NCBI GenBank assembly: GCA_947624445.1
Contig: CANQKF010000010.1
Location: 1 to 55,495, forward strand
Length of the DNA stretch: 55,495 nucleotides
Source: an uncultured Clostridia bacterium
GTDB taxonomy: Bacteria > Bacillota > Clostridia > Christensenellales > Borkfalkiaceae
Reading direction: 5' to 3'
Below the pieces are notes generated by a model. That model saw only the letters and a program-made list of their open reading frames with translations, did no database searches and was not told the DNA's origin. Below are positions 26,816 through 35,705 of this stretch, piece by piece. The position numbers and the translations under genes were made by a program. The number at the start of each line of letters is the position of its first letter. The stretch's first letter is position 1.

Positions 26816-27163
26816 ATGACGGTCAAACGCGGCGAACTCTATTATGCCGATCTCTCCCCCGTGGTGGGGAGCGAACAGGGCGGGATCCGCCCCGTGCTCG
26901 TTGTGCAAAACGACACGGGCAACAAATATTCCCCCACCGTGATCGCCGCGGCGGTGACGAGCAAGATCCGCAAGGCGCGCCTTCCCACGCACATCGAACT
27001 GCCCTCGGCGTTCGGGCTGCAAAAGGACTCCGTGATCCTGCTCGAACAGATCCGCACGATCGACAAACGGCGGCTCATGTCCCGCATCGGGGAACTTCCC
27101 GCCTCCACGATGTCCCGCGTCAACCGCGCCATCCTCATCAGCCTCGGCTTCGGCGAACAATGA
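26816..27163 (+). CDS. MazF/EndoA-type mRNA endoribonuclease
   Basis: A 115-aa protein closely resembling B. subtilis NdoA/EndoA and other PemK/MazF toxins, which cut mRNA at short motifs. Conserved parts are [20 protein letters not shown] (residues 3-22, with the Arg-Gly start and the GSEQGG loop), [12 protein letters not shown], and [13 protein letters not shown], which carries the catalytic-loop Thr and Arg. ATG 26816 follows AAGGAGAAAGG. The upstream in-frame codons lack a ribosome site. No antitoxin-like gene is adjacent, which is also seen in other Clostridia. It is divergent from comEC and ends at a bidirectional terminator shared with galM. Confidence 0.92.
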   Translation: MTVKRGELYYADLSPVVGSEQGGIRPVLVVQNDTGNKYSPTVIAAAVTSKIRKARLPTHIELPSAFGLQKDSVILLEQIRTIDKRRLMSRIGELPASTMSRVNRAILISLGFGEQ

Positions 27164-27182
27164 CGGCACGCCCTGTTCTTAC

Positions 27183-27213
27183 AAAAAAACGCACGGCATG
27201 GGTGCGTTTTTTT
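27183..27213. terminator. bidirectional terminator between mazF and galM
   Basis: Stem ACGCAC/GTGCGT (27189-27194 with 27202-27207) is flanked by A7 on the left and T7 on the right. It serves the convergent mazF (+) and galM (-). Confidence 0.9.
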
Positions 27214-27225
27214 GTGTTTTTCGGG

Positions 27226-28254
27226 TCATTCGAAGCGGTAGGCAGTCCTGTGGGAATAGACCTCCCCGGGGCTCAAATAGGAGCTCCCGAGCGCCTCGTA
27301 TTCGGGCACGTTGGGGTTGTTCGGGATCGCCTGCGTCTCGAGGCAGAAGCCCGCCCGCTTGCCATAGTAGGCGTGCTTGCCCTCCTGGTGCAGCCCGTTG
27401 CCCGAATAGAACTGCACGGCGGGCAGATCGGTGAAGCAGCGCATCGTGATGCCCGTCTTGGGCCCCGTGACGCGGCCGTATTCGCGGTACCCCGCCCCGT
27501 TCAGGATGTAGCAGTGGTCGTAGCCGCCGCCCTGTTTGAGATCGGGATCGTCCGCGTCGATGTCCCGCCCGATCGCCTTGGGCGTGCGGAAATCGAAGGG
27601 GGTGCCCGCGACGTCGCGGAACCCGCCCTGCGGGATCATCGCGGGGTCCGTCGGGGTGATCCTGTCGCCGTCGAGGAAGAGGATGTGGTCGAGGACGGAG
27701 CCCTCCTGCTCGCCGTTGAGATCGAAATAGGCGTGATTGGTGAGGTTGAGCACGGTGCGGCGGGTCGTCGTCGCGCGGTAGTCGATCGTGAGCTCGTTGC
27801 CGCGGAAGGTGTAGACGACGCGCACGGTGAGCTGCCCGGGGTAGTTCTCCTCGCCGTCGGGAGAGACGTAGGTGAGCGCGAGGGCGTAGTCGTTGACCCG
27901 CTCGGCCCGCCACATCTTGCGGTTGAACCCCTCTTTGCCGCCGTGCAGGTGGTTGCCGCGGTCGTTGAGATAGAGCTGATAGGGCTTGCCGTCCACGCAG
28001 ATCTTGCCCGCGCCGATGCGGTTGCCGAACCTGCCGATGAGCGCCCCTAAATAGCCGCCGTTCATCTCGTAGCCCGCGACGTCGTTGTAGCCTAAAATCA
28101 CATCCGTGGGCGCCCCGTTTTTGGCGGGGATCACGACGCTCTGCACGATGCCGCCGAAGTCGAGGATCGTCGCATGGGCGGCGCCGTCTGCGATGGTGTA
28201 GGCGGTGACGGTCTCCCCCGCTTGGGTTTTCCCGAAAATCTTGCTCGTGATCAT
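27226..28254 (-). CDS. galM: aldose 1-epimerase (galactose mutarotase)
   Basis: A 342-aa cytoplasmic GalM-family enzyme that interconverts alpha and beta anomers of hexoses. Catalytic elements are present: NHLHGG with the first His, NLTNHAYFDL with the acid His, the aspartate segment GGYDHCY, and the base Glu in FCLETQAIPN. The fold is all beta and length matches bacterial GalM. ATG 28254 follows GGAGGATATTTT. Its own promoter is at 28276-28304 and the transcript ends at the shared terminator. No other galactose genes are nearby. Confidence 0.95.
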   Translation of the reverse strand: MITSKIFGKTQAGETVTAYTIADGAAHATILDFGGIVQSVVIPAKNGAPTDVILGYNDVAGYEMNGGYLGALIGRFGNRIGAGKICVDGKPYQLYLNDRGNHLHGGKEGFNRKMWRAERVNDYALALTYVSPDGEENYPGQLTVRVVYTFRGNELTIDYRATTTRRTVLNLTNHAYFDLNGEQEGSVLDHILFLDGDRITPTDPAMIPQGGFRDVAGTPFDFRTPKAIGRDIDADDPDLKQGGGYDHCYILNGAGYREYGRVTGPKTGITMRCFTDLPAVQFYSGNGLHQEGKHAYYGKRAGFCLETQAIPNNPNVPEYEALGSSYLSPGEVYSHRTAYRFE

Positions 28255-28275
28255 AAAATATCCTCCGTTTTCTCC

Positions 28276-28304
28276 ATTATAGCACGCTTTGCCGAAAAAG
28301 TAAA
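28276..28304 (-). promoter_or_regulatory. promoter of galM
   Basis: TTTACT (28299-28304), a 17-bp spacer and TATAAT (28276-28281) on the minus strand, ending about 22 bp before the ATG. Confidence 0.8.
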
Positions 28305-28335
28305 TAAATTTACGGAACTTACCCAAACTGCGCGT

Positions 28336-29019
28336 ATGCAGAAAAAATTCGTTCCCTTTGCGGTCGCGGTGCTTGCGATCCTCTTGATCTTGTTCGCGCA
28401 CATCGGGGCGCGCCTCACCGCCTCGGCGCCCGCCTTCACCTTTGCGGAAGCGGAACGCGAGGTGTACCTCACCTTCGACGACGGCCCCAGCACCGTCGTC
28501 ACCAACCGCATTCTCGACGCCCTGAACGAGGAAAACGTGAAGGCGACCTTCTTCATCGTGGGCGAGCGCGTCCACGGGCGGGAGGAGACCTTAAAACGCA
28601 TCGCCGCCGAGGGACATACCCTCGGCGTGCACTCCAACACCCACCGCTACGATGAGATCTATGCCTCGGACAAGGCGTTTTTGCAGGACGTCTCCGCCTG
28701 CGCCGCCATCATCGAGGCGACGGCGAAGGTCAAGCCCCGCGTCTACCGCTTCCCCGGCGGCGGAAAGCACAAGAAGAAGGCCGAGCTCCTGCGGGGCATG
28801 GGCTATGAGATCGTCTTTTGGAACGCCGTCTGCGGCGACGAGGAGATCCCGAACGCCGACAGCGCGACGCTCGTGCAGACCGCCATCGATACCGCCAAGG
28901 GCAAGCGCAAAGTCGTGCTCCTCTGCCACGATTCGGCGCCCCACGTCCCCACCGCAGAGGCGCTGCCCGAAATCATCCGCCATTTCCGCGCCGAGGGCTA
29001 TGCCTTCAAGGCGTTCTGA
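28336..29019 (+). CDS. polysaccharide deacetylase (CE4 / NodB family), membrane-anchored
   Basis: A 227-aa protein with an N-terminal membrane helix (about 5-25) and an extracellular NodB domain that removes N- or O-acetyl groups from a wall polysaccharide or peptidoglycan. The five family motifs are visible: TFDDGP at 46-51, the metal HxxxH in GVHSNTHRY (H99, H103), YRFPGGGKH, a tryptophan-containing VFWNAVCGDEE, and LLCHDSA. In motif 3 the usual Asn is replaced by Lys. ATG 28336 has no strong ribosome site, but upstream codons are not protein-like. The last 22 bp overlap the 3' end of the convergent ATPase gene. Confidence 0.9.
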   Translation: MQKKFVPFAVAVLAILLILFAHIGARLTASAPAFTFAEAEREVYLTFDDGPSTVVTNRILDALNEENVKATFFIVGERVHGREETLKRIAAEGHTLGVHSNTHRYDEIYASDKAFLQDVSACAAIIEATAKVKPRVYRFPGGGKHKKKAELLRGMGYEIVFWNAVCGDEEIPNADSATLVQTAIDTAKGKRKVVLLCHDSAPHVPTAEALPEIIRHFRAEGYAFKAF

Positions 29020-31601
29020 CGCCGTTTTTCGCCGCAGGGCGCGCGCTTTTTTGCACGCGGGCGACGCTGCAACGCCACACCGCGCACCGCCTTCATGAGT
29101 TCGGAGAGCGGCACGAGAAGCACCGAGAGCCCGAACACGATCCCCCACTGGGGCGCCGTGAGCGCCGTGAGCCCGAAGAGGTGCCGCAGCGGCGTCGCCA
29201 CGAGGAGCACGGAGAGCAGGATCCCCGCCCCCACGGTGAGAAGCAGCGCGCGGTTGGAGAGGAAGTCTCCCGCCCGTTGGGGCGCACGGCTGCGCACGTT
29301 GAAGGCGTGGAAGAGTTCCAGAAGGGAGAGCGCGACGAACGCCATCGTGCTCGCGGTGCCGTTCCCCCAGAGGCGGGCGGCGACGACGAACAGCGAAACG
29401 ACGATCGCGGCCTGCATCACGCCGTAGAAGCAGATCTCGAGCAGTGCGGCGGGGGCGTAGATCTCGCTGTCGCGCACGGGCGGCCGCGCCATCGCGCCCT
29501 GCGTCCGCTCCACGCCGAGGGCGAGCACGGGCAGGGAATCGGTGATGAGGTTGACCCAGAGCAGCTGCGTCGAGGTGAGAAAATCCAGCCGCCAGAAGAG
29601 CAGGGAGACGGCGAGCACGCACAGCACTTCGGCGAGATTGGTCGCGAGGAAGAAGTCGATCGTCTTTTTGATGTTGAAAAAGACGTTCCTCCCCTCCTCG
29701 ACGGCGCGCACCATCGTCGCGAAGTTGTCGTCGGAGAGCACGATGTCCGCGGCGTTCTTGGTGACGTCCGTCCCCGAGCCCATCGCGACGCCGATGTCCG
29801 CGGCGCGGAGCGCAGGCGCGTCGTTCACGCCGTCCCCCGTCATCGCAACGGTCTCGCCGCGGGAACGCAGCGCGTCTACGATCTCCCGCTTGTGCTTGGG
29901 CGAAACGCGCGCGTACACCGAATATTTCCATACATTTTGCGCGAATTTTGCCCCCATGGCGTCGATTTCGTCGCCCGTGACGATCTCCTCTTCGCGCGAC
30001 GCGATGCCCAGCCGCCGCGCGATCGCGAGCGCCGTTTCGGGGCTGTCCCCCGTGATCATGACGGTGCGGATGCCCGCCTCCTTGCAGGTCGCGACCGCCT
30101 CGCGCACCCCCTGTTTGGGCGGATCGAGCATGGCGGCGAGCCCGCAAAAGACGAGCTCCGATTCCTTCTCCCCGTAGGCGAGGGCGAGCACGCGGTACGC
30201 CCGCGCCGAGAGTGCGGCGATCTCTCTGCGGATCTCTGTGCGGTCCGCGGGGGTCATCGCGCGGACATGGGCGTCCTGCACGCGGTCGCAGAGGGAAAGC
30301 AGGACGTCCGCGCCCCCCTTCACGTAGAGGCGACGCTGCTCTCCGAAGGCGCACAGCACGCTCATGCGTTTCCGTTCGGAGGAAAACGGGGTGCCGCCCA
30401 TCCTGCGGAAGGCAAAGGAAAAGCCGCAGCGGTCCGCATATTCGAGCAGGGCGATCTCGGTTGGGTCGCCGAGGTACGCCCCCGCGCTCCCCTTCACGGT
30501 GTTGCACGCGCGGACGCACCGCAGCATCTCTTCCCGCGCTTCGGCGGCGTGCGCAAAGGGCACGAATTCCTCCACCGTCATGCGGTTTTCGGTGAGCGTC
30601 CCCGTCTTATCCGTGCAGATGACGCTGCAACCGCCCAGCGCTTCGACGGCGGAGAGCTTGCGCATGACCGCCCGCGCCTTGGCCATCCGCTGGACGCCCA
30701 TCGCGAGGATGACGGTGACGACGGCGCCCATGCCCTCGGGAATCGCCGCCACCGCGACGGCGACCGCCGCCATGAGGTTCTCGAGCAGGGTGAGCCGCCG
30801 CGCGAAAAGTCCCCCGAGAAAGAGGACGCCCGCGATCGCGAGCACGACCGCGGTGAGGATCTTTCCGAGGCGGGAGATCGTGCGATCGAGGGGGGACGGT
30901 GTTGTTTTTTGCTCGCCGAGCATTGCGGCGATGCGCCCCATTTCGGCGTCCATGCCCGTCGCCGTGACGACACACCGCGCCGTGCCCTTCACGCAGTAAG
31001 CGGAGAGAAATGCCGTGTTCCTGCGCTCGGAGAGCCCGCGCTTTTCCACAACGCAGTCGTATTTGCGCACGGGGCGGGATTCCCCCGTGAGCGCCGATTC
31101 GTCGCAGCGGAAGTCCTCCGAGGAGAGGATGCGGCAATCCGCGGGAACGCGGTCCCCCTCCTCGAGTTCGATGACGTCGCCCACGACGAGCTCTTCGGCG
31201 TCGACGACCGTGATCTTGCCGTCGCGCACCGCCTTCGCCGTACACTTCGAGAGCTTTTTGAGCTTCTCGAGGGCGGAATCGGCGCGGTACTCCTGCAAGA
31301 AGCCCACGACGGCGTTCAGGAAGATGACAGCGAGCAGGATGCAGGTATCGACGAGCTCGGCGCTGTCCCGCGTGAGGAAGGCGAGCACCCCCGAGAGGAT
31401 CGCCGCGGCGATCAGGATCAGGGTCATGAGGTCCTTGAACTGCGAAAAAAAGAGCCGCAGTCTGCTCTTTTTCTTGCCCTCCCGAAGGATGTTTGCGCCG
31501 TATTTTTCGCGGCGTGCCGCCGCCTCCCGCGCGGAGAGCCCCTGCGCCGTGGCGTGGAGCGACGCGAGCACTTCTTCCGCGGGATACCGATACTGTTCCA
31601 T
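28998..31601 (-). CDS. P-type (P2A/P2B-like) calcium-transporting ATPase
   Basis: An 867-aa cation pump. The N-terminal cation-ATPase domain opens AEEVLASLHATAQGLSAREA, followed by membrane helices and the actuator TGES (in DESALTGESRPV). Helix M4 has IPEGM near residue 288 (usually PEGL). The phosphorylation loop DKTGTLTENRM lies near 330 and the hinge TGDGVNDAPAL near 590. Helix M6 reads NLITDSLPVLALG, as in SERCA-type pumps, supporting Ca2+ as substrate; Mn2+ is possible. A C-terminal ATPase domain follows. It is convergent with the deacetylase gene and overlaps it by 22 bp. The start follows a weak ribosome site. Confidence 0.92.
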   Translation of the reverse strand: MEQYRYPAEEVLASLHATAQGLSAREAAARREKYGANILREGKKKSRLRLFFSQFKDLMTLILIAAAILSGVLAFLTRDSAELVDTCILLAVIFLNAVVGFLQEYRADSALEKLKKLSKCTAKAVRDGKITVVDAEELVVGDVIELEEGDRVPADCRILSSEDFRCDESALTGESRPVRKYDCVVEKRGLSERRNTAFLSAYCVKGTARCVVTATGMDAEMGRIAAMLGEQKTTPSPLDRTISRLGKILTAVVLAIAGVLFLGGLFARRLTLLENLMAAVAVAVAAIPEGMGAVVTVILAMGVQRMAKARAVMRKLSAVEALGGCSVICTDKTGTLTENRMTVEEFVPFAHAAEAREEMLRCVRACNTVKGSAGAYLGDPTEIALLEYADRCGFSFAFRRMGGTPFSSERKRMSVLCAFGEQRRLYVKGGADVLLSLCDRVQDAHVRAMTPADRTEIRREIAALSARAYRVLALAYGEKESELVFCGLAAMLDPPKQGVREAVATCKEAGIRTVMITGDSPETALAIARRLGIASREEEIVTGDEIDAMGAKFAQNVWKYSVYARVSPKHKREIVDALRSRGETVAMTGDGVNDAPALRAADIGVAMGSGTDVTKNAADIVLSDDNFATMVRAVEEGRNVFFNIKKTIDFFLATNLAEVLCVLAVSLLFWRLDFLTSTQLLWVNLITDSLPVLALGVERTQGAMARPPVRDSEIYAPAALLEICFYGVMQAAIVVSLFVVAARLWGNGTASTMAFVALSLLELFHAFNVRSRAPQRAGDFLSNRALLLTVGAGILLSVLLVATPLRHLFGLTALTAPQWGIVFGLSVLLVPLSELMKAVRGVALQRRPRAKKRAPCGEKRRQNALKA

Positions 31602-31602
31602 A

Positions 31603-31639
31603 CCGTCATGATATTCGCCCCGCGGGACAAATATGACGG
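31603..31639. promoter_or_regulatory. inverted repeat between divergent ATPase and phospholipase-like genes
   Basis: CCGTCAT (31603-31609) and ATGACGG (31633-31639) form a 7-bp dyad with a 23-bp centre, within the 65 bp separating the two starts. It could be an operator for both genes. No certain promoter hexamers were found. Confidence 0.35.
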
Positions 31640-31666
31640 CGTGCGCCCTACATACAAGGAGACACT

Positions 31667-32524
31667 ATGCCTGCAAGCATCACACATGAGCTCATCGCGG
31701 AGGCGGCGCTCGCACGGCTCGACGCCGCGGCACGGCGGACGGCGCACCGCGCGCCCGCCTACTACTTTCTCGGCGCGCAGGGGCCCGACCTGTTTTTCTT
31801 CTACCGTCCCCTCGCGTTTTCGCAAAATCTCGGGCGGCTATTGCACAAGGAGCACGTATACCGATGGTTTCAGGGCCTGCGCGCGGCGCTCGAGGATTTC
31901 ACGGGGGAGGCGTTCGAGGACTGCCTCGCCTACGCGATGGGGTACGTCACGCACTTTGCGGCCGACGTCGTTTTTCATCCCGTCGTCTACCGCCTCGCGG
32001 AGGGCAGCGGAAGCGCACGGCTCGCCCACCAGCAGATCGAAAACCACTGGGACGTATGGTTTTTAAGGCACATCCGCGGGCTGGGCGTGAAGGAGTATTC
32101 CTTCCCCTTCGACCTCGCCCCCATCCGCGAGGACGGCGTTCTCTTCCGCTATCTGTGCACGGCGGCCGGCACGCTCGGAATCCCGCTCTCGGAACGGGCG
32201 TTCTCCCGCACCCTCCGCCTCTTTTCGCTCTATCTGAAACACTTCCATTCCGCCCGCACCAAACTTCTGCACTACGCGGGGCGGGCGCGCTTTTCCCCGC
32301 AGGAGATCGGAGCGGATGAAGTCGTCCGCGGGGAGAAGCTCCGCACGGCGGCGGGCGGCACCGAGGACATCGAGGAGCTCTTTATGCGGGCCGTCGAAAA
32401 GAGCGGGGAGGGCATCCGCAGCTTTCTCGACGCCTTCAATGCGGGCGCGCCCCTCCCCGAAGCATTCTTCTCCGTGCACCTGCTCACGGGCAAACCTCTG
32501 CGCGAGACGGGCGAACGCGGATAA
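31667..32524 (+). CDS. zinc-dependent phospholipase C family protein
   Basis: A 285-aa all-helical protein of the PF00882 type (zinc-dependent phospholipase C). Metal-ligand-like residues are present: SITHELIAEAAL at the N-terminus, FLGAQGPDLFFF (residues about 34-45), the double-His MGYVTHFAADVVFHPVVY (about 91-108), and HQQIENHWD. No signal peptide is visible, unlike the clostridial alpha-toxins, and intracellular members of this group are common in gut Clostridia with no proven substrate. ATG 31667 follows AAGGAGACACT. It is convergent with mutY across a long hairpin. Confidence 0.85.
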   Translation: MPASITHELIAEAALARLDAAARRTAHRAPAYYFLGAQGPDLFFFYRPLAFSQNLGRLLHKEHVYRWFQGLRAALEDFTGEAFEDCLAYAMGYVTHFAADVVFHPVVYRLAEGSGSARLAHQQIENHWDVWFLRHIRGLGVKEYSFPFDLAPIREDGVLFRYLCTAAGTLGIPLSERAFSRTLRLFSLYLKHFHSARTKLLHYAGRARFSPQEIGADEVVRGEKLRTAAGGTEDIEELFMRAVEKSGEGIRSFLDAFNAGAPLPEAFFSVHLLTGKPLRETGERG

Positions 32525-32528
32525 CGGC

Positions 32529-32566
32529 CGCGGCGCCGCGACCCTCCCTCGGGTCGCGGCGCCGCG
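32529..32566. terminator. 16-bp perfect hairpin without a U tract
   Basis: The arms 32529-32544 and 32551-32566 are fully complementary, very GC-rich, with a 6-base loop. It lies between the convergent phospholipase-like gene and mutY. Neither side has a T run, so it may stall polymerase or protect 3' ends rather than act as a classic terminator. Confidence 0.55.
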
Positions 32567-32583
32567 CACATTCTGCCGATATT

Positions 32584-33573
32584 TTATAGGATCCACGCAC
32601 GGAAGGGGCGGAAGGCCGAGGGGATCGCATACCGCGCGCCGATCTCCTCGCGCGTCGCCCAAAGGAACTCCCCGAAGGGGCGCAAAGCCCGAATAAAATA
32701 CCCCGTCATCCGCCATTCGACGTGTGTGAACAAAAATTTTGCCTTGCGGACTTCGAGGATCTCCCCGTAGGCGGCGGGGTCGGTCTCTTTGAACACGGGA
32801 AAGCCGTACATGCCCGCAAGCAGCTCCCCCTTCTCCCGCCTGACGAGGGCGTAGCGCTCCCCGCACTGCAATACGAGGACGGTCACTTCCTCGATCCGAC
32901 GCGCCCGCTTTTCGGCGAGGACGGGATAGCGGGTCTCCTCGCCCGCCGCGTGCGCCCTGCACAGCCCGCGCCACGGGCACGCTTCGCACAGGGGCGCCCC
33001 GTTCGGCAGGCAGACGATGGCGCCGAGCTCCATGAGCGCCTCGCAAAACGCCCCCGTCTCGGGGGGATAGACCTCCTTCAAACGGGCGGAAAATTCCCTC
33101 TTCGCGCGCTCGTCCGCACATCTGCCGTCGGCGAGCAGCCGCGTGAGGATTCGCACCACGTTCCCGTCGACGGCGGGCGCCGCAAGTCCGAGCGCGATCG
33201 AACAGATCGCCCCCGCCGTGTAGTCGCCGACCCCCGGCAATGCGCGCACGCCCTCCCACGTCGTCGGGAAGCCCTCCCGCGCGACGATCTTTGCCGCCCT
33301 GTGGAGGTTGCGGGCGCGGGAATAGTAGCCGAGCCCCTCCCATGCCTTCAAGACCTCCTCTTCGGAGGCGTCCGCGAGGGCCTCCGCCGTCGGAAAGCGG
33401 GATAAAAAGGCGACGTACCGCTCCTTCACCGCCTCGACGCGGGTCTGTTGGAGCATGAGCTCGGAGACGAGCACGGTGTACGGCGAGACGTTCTTCCGCC
33501 ACGGCAAATCGCGCTTATTTTCGCGGAACCACGCGAGAAGGGGCAAAACGGCATCGCGGAGCAGCGTCTCCAT
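32584..33573 (-). CDS. mutY: A/G-specific adenine DNA glycosylase MutY
   Basis: A 329-aa base-excision repair enzyme that removes adenine mispaired with 8-oxoguanine. Catalytic Glu38 is in SELMLQQTR. The helix-hairpin-helix ALPGVGDYTAGA lies at 111-122, and the catalytic Asp136 is in PAVDGNVVRIL. Four Fe-S cysteines are at 188, 196, 199 and 205; the first spacing is seven residues against six in E. coli. A NUDIX-like C-terminal domain (about 225-329) recognises 8-oxoG. The ATG shares one base with the fhs stop codon, so it is translated behind fhs. Confidence 0.95.
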   Translation of the reverse strand: METLLRDAVLPLLAWFRENKRDLPWRKNVSPYTVLVSELMLQQTRVEAVKERYVAFLSRFPTAEALADASEEEVLKAWEGLGYYSRARNLHRAAKIVAREGFPTTWEGVRALPGVGDYTAGAICSIALGLAAPAVDGNVVRILTRLLADGRCADERAKREFSARLKEVYPPETGAFCEALMELGAIVCLPNGAPLCEACPWRGLCRAHAAGEETRYPVLAEKRARRIEEVTVLVLQCGERYALVRREKGELLAGMYGFPVFKETDPAAYGEILEVRKAKFLFTHVEWRMTGYFIRALRPFGEFLWATREEIGARYAIPSAFRPFRAWIL

Positions 33574-35237
33574 CAGAAGAGCCCCGTGATGTTGCCGTTT
33601 TCGTCGACGTCGATCTTCTCCGCGGCGGGCCGCTTGGGCAGCCCCGGCATCGTCATGATGTTGCCCGTGAGCGCGACGACGAACCCCGCGCCCGCCGAGA
33701 CGCGGACGGCGCGGACGGTGACGTCGAAGTCCGTCGGGGCGCCGAGCTTGGTTGCGTCGTCGGAGAAGGAGTATTGCGTCTTTGCCATGCAGACGGGCGT
33801 GTTCCCGAAGCCGAGTTTTTCGAGCGCCGCGATCTGCTCCTCCGCCTCGGGCGTGTAAATGACCCCCCTCCCTCCATAGATCTTTCGGACGACGAGCCCG
33901 ATCTTCTCCTTGATGGGGAGGACGGGATCGTAGGCGTAAGTGAAGTTGTTTTCGGTCTCCGCGAGACGGACGACTTCCTCCGCGAGCGCCTCGCCCCCCT
34001 TGCCGCCCTCCGCCCAGACGGTGGAGAGCCGCACGTTCACGCCGAGCGCCTTGCAGCGTTCGATGACGAGCGCGATCTCGGCGTCGGTATCCGCGGGGAA
34101 TCGGTTGATCGCCACAACGGCGGGGAGCATATATACGTTTTTGATGTTGGAGACGTGCCGAAGGAGGTTGGGAAGCCCGCGCTCGAGCGCCCCGAGATCT
34201 TCGCAGGAGAGCTGCGTCTTATCGAGCCCGCCGTGCATTTTGAGGGCGCGGACCGTCGCCACGATGACGACGGCGGAGGGCTTCAAGCCCGCGAAGCGGC
34301 ACTTGATGTCGAGGAACTTCTCGGCGCCGAGATCTGCGCCGAATCCCGCCTCGGTGACGACGTAATCTCCGAGTTTCAGCGCGGCGCGCGTCGCGACGAC
34401 CGAGTTGCACCCGTGGGCGATGTTCGCGAAGGGGCCTCCGTGGACGAGCGCGGGCGTGCCCTCGAGGGTCTGCACGAGGTTGGGCTTCATCGCGTCCTTG
34501 AGGAGCGCCGCCATCGCCCCCGCCGCCTTGAGGTCCCCCGCCGTGACGGGCCGGCCCGCGTAGGTATACCCCACGATGATGCGGGCAAGGCGGGCCTTGA
34601 GGTCCTCCATGGAGGTCGCGAGACAGAGGATCGCCATGACCTCGGAAGCGACGGTGATATCGAAGCCGTCCTTTCTCGGCACCCCCGATTTGGGACCGCC
34701 GAGCCCGTCCTCCACATAGCGGAGTTGGCGGTCGTTCATATCCACGCACCGCTTCCACGTGACGCGCGCGGGGTCGATGCCGAGTTCGTTCCCCTGGAAG
34801 ATGTGGTTATCGAGCATGGCGGCGAGCAGGTTGTTCGCCGCACCGACGGCATGGAAATCGCCCGTGAAGTGAAGGTTGATATCCTCCATCGGGACGACCT
34901 GCGCATACCCGCCGCCCGCAGCGCCCCCCTTGATGCCGAATACGGGGCCGAGCGAGGGCTCGCGGAGCGCCACGACCGTCTTTTTTCCGAGGCGGGAGAG
35001 CCCGTCGGCGAGCCCGATGGTGGTCGTCGTCTTGCCCTCGCCCGCGGGCGTGGGCGTGATGGCGGTGACGAGGATGAGCTTGCCCTCCTTCGTCCTCCCT
35101 GCGAGCGCCGAGGGGGCAAGTTTTGCCTTGTACTTGCCGTAGTACTCGATGTCGTCCTCGTTGAGGCCGAGCTTTTGGGCAATCTTTAAGATGGGCTCTT
35201 TTTCCGCCGCCTGTGCGATCTCGATATCGGTTTTCAT
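33573..35237 (-). CDS. fhs: formate-tetrahydrofolate ligase
   Basis: A 554-aa enzyme that makes 10-formyl-THF from formate, ATP and THF. The P-loop is [19 protein letters not shown] (about residues 61-79). Other family signatures are [40 protein letters not shown] and [15 protein letters not shown]. Length is normal. ATG 35237 follows AAAGGAGGATCC. The product feeds PurN and the AICAR transformylase encoded upstream on the same strand, though a 700-bp repeat region separates fhs from purL. Whether it is transcribed with the purine genes or from a promoter inside that region is unclear. It is coupled to mutY. Confidence 0.97.
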   Translation of the reverse strand: MKTDIEIAQAAEKEPILKIAQKLGLNEDDIEYYGKYKAKLAPSALAGRTKEGKLILVTAITPTPAGEGKTTTTIGLADGLSRLGKKTVVALREPSLGPVFGIKGGAAGGGYAQVVPMEDINLHFTGDFHAVGAANNLLAAMLDNHIFQGNELGIDPARVTWKRCVDMNDRQLRYVEDGLGGPKSGVPRKDGFDITVASEVMAILCLATSMEDLKARLARIIVGYTYAGRPVTAGDLKAAGAMAALLKDAMKPNLVQTLEGTPALVHGGPFANIAHGCNSVVATRAALKLGDYVVTEAGFGADLGAEKFLDIKCRFAGLKPSAVVIVATVRALKMHGGLDKTQLSCEDLGALERGLPNLLRHVSNIKNVYMLPAVVAINRFPADTDAEIALVIERCKALGVNVRLSTVWAEGGKGGEALAEEVVRLAETENNFTYAYDPVLPIKEKIGLVVRKIYGGRGVIYTPEAEEQIAALEKLGFGNTPVCMAKTQYSFSDDATKLGAPTDFDVTVRAVRVSAGAGFVVALTGNIMTMPGLPKRPAAEKIDVDENGNITGLF

Positions 35238-35254
35238 GGATCCTCCTTTTTTTG

Positions 35255-35390
35255 TTCACAAAATTTCTCGTGCCGAGAAATTTTCGTGAGGGGTGAAGTC
35301 GGTGCATTTCTCGATTTTATCGACCACGTACCCCGACGTTCTCACATACAACAAGCGCATGAATGCGCAAATTGTGGCGCGCAGCGCAAA
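35255..35390. repeat. direct repeat, copy 1 (period 170 bp)
   Basis: About 135 bp repeated at 35425-35560 with few differences. It includes the 10-bp inverted repeat AAATTTCTCG-TGC-CGAGAAATTT (35261-35283) and GCGCATGAATGCGC (35355-35368). The fhs ribosome site lies immediately left of it. Confidence 0.88.
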
Positions 35391-35424
35391 AGCGTGGTTT
35401 TGCTCGAGCAAGGAAGTTCGTGGG

Positions 35425-35560
35425 TTCACGAAATTTCTCGTACCGAGAAATTTCCGTGAGGGGTTAGGTGGGTGCATTTCTCGATTTTATCGGCCACGTA
35501 CCCCGCTGTTCTCACATACAACAAGCGCATGAATGCGCAAATTGTGGCGCGCACGGCGAA
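35425..35560. repeat. direct repeat, copy 2
   Basis: It repeats 35255-35390 at an offset of exactly 170 bp. The palindrome is AAATTTCTCG-TAC-CGAGAAATTT (35431-35453) and is extended outward by CACG/CGTG. The GCGCATGAATGCGC palindrome is conserved (35525-35538). Confidence 0.88.
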
Positions 35561-35705
35561 AGTGAGATTTTATACTCCCGTCGGCTTTCTGCCCGGCCTC
35601 TACCCCCTCCGAAGAAGGGGTACGCGCGGGAGCCGTGGCGGAAGCATCGCCCCCCACCACCGCTGCGCGGAGCCTCGCGCACGGGTAGAACCCCGTGCTT
35701 GGTCG

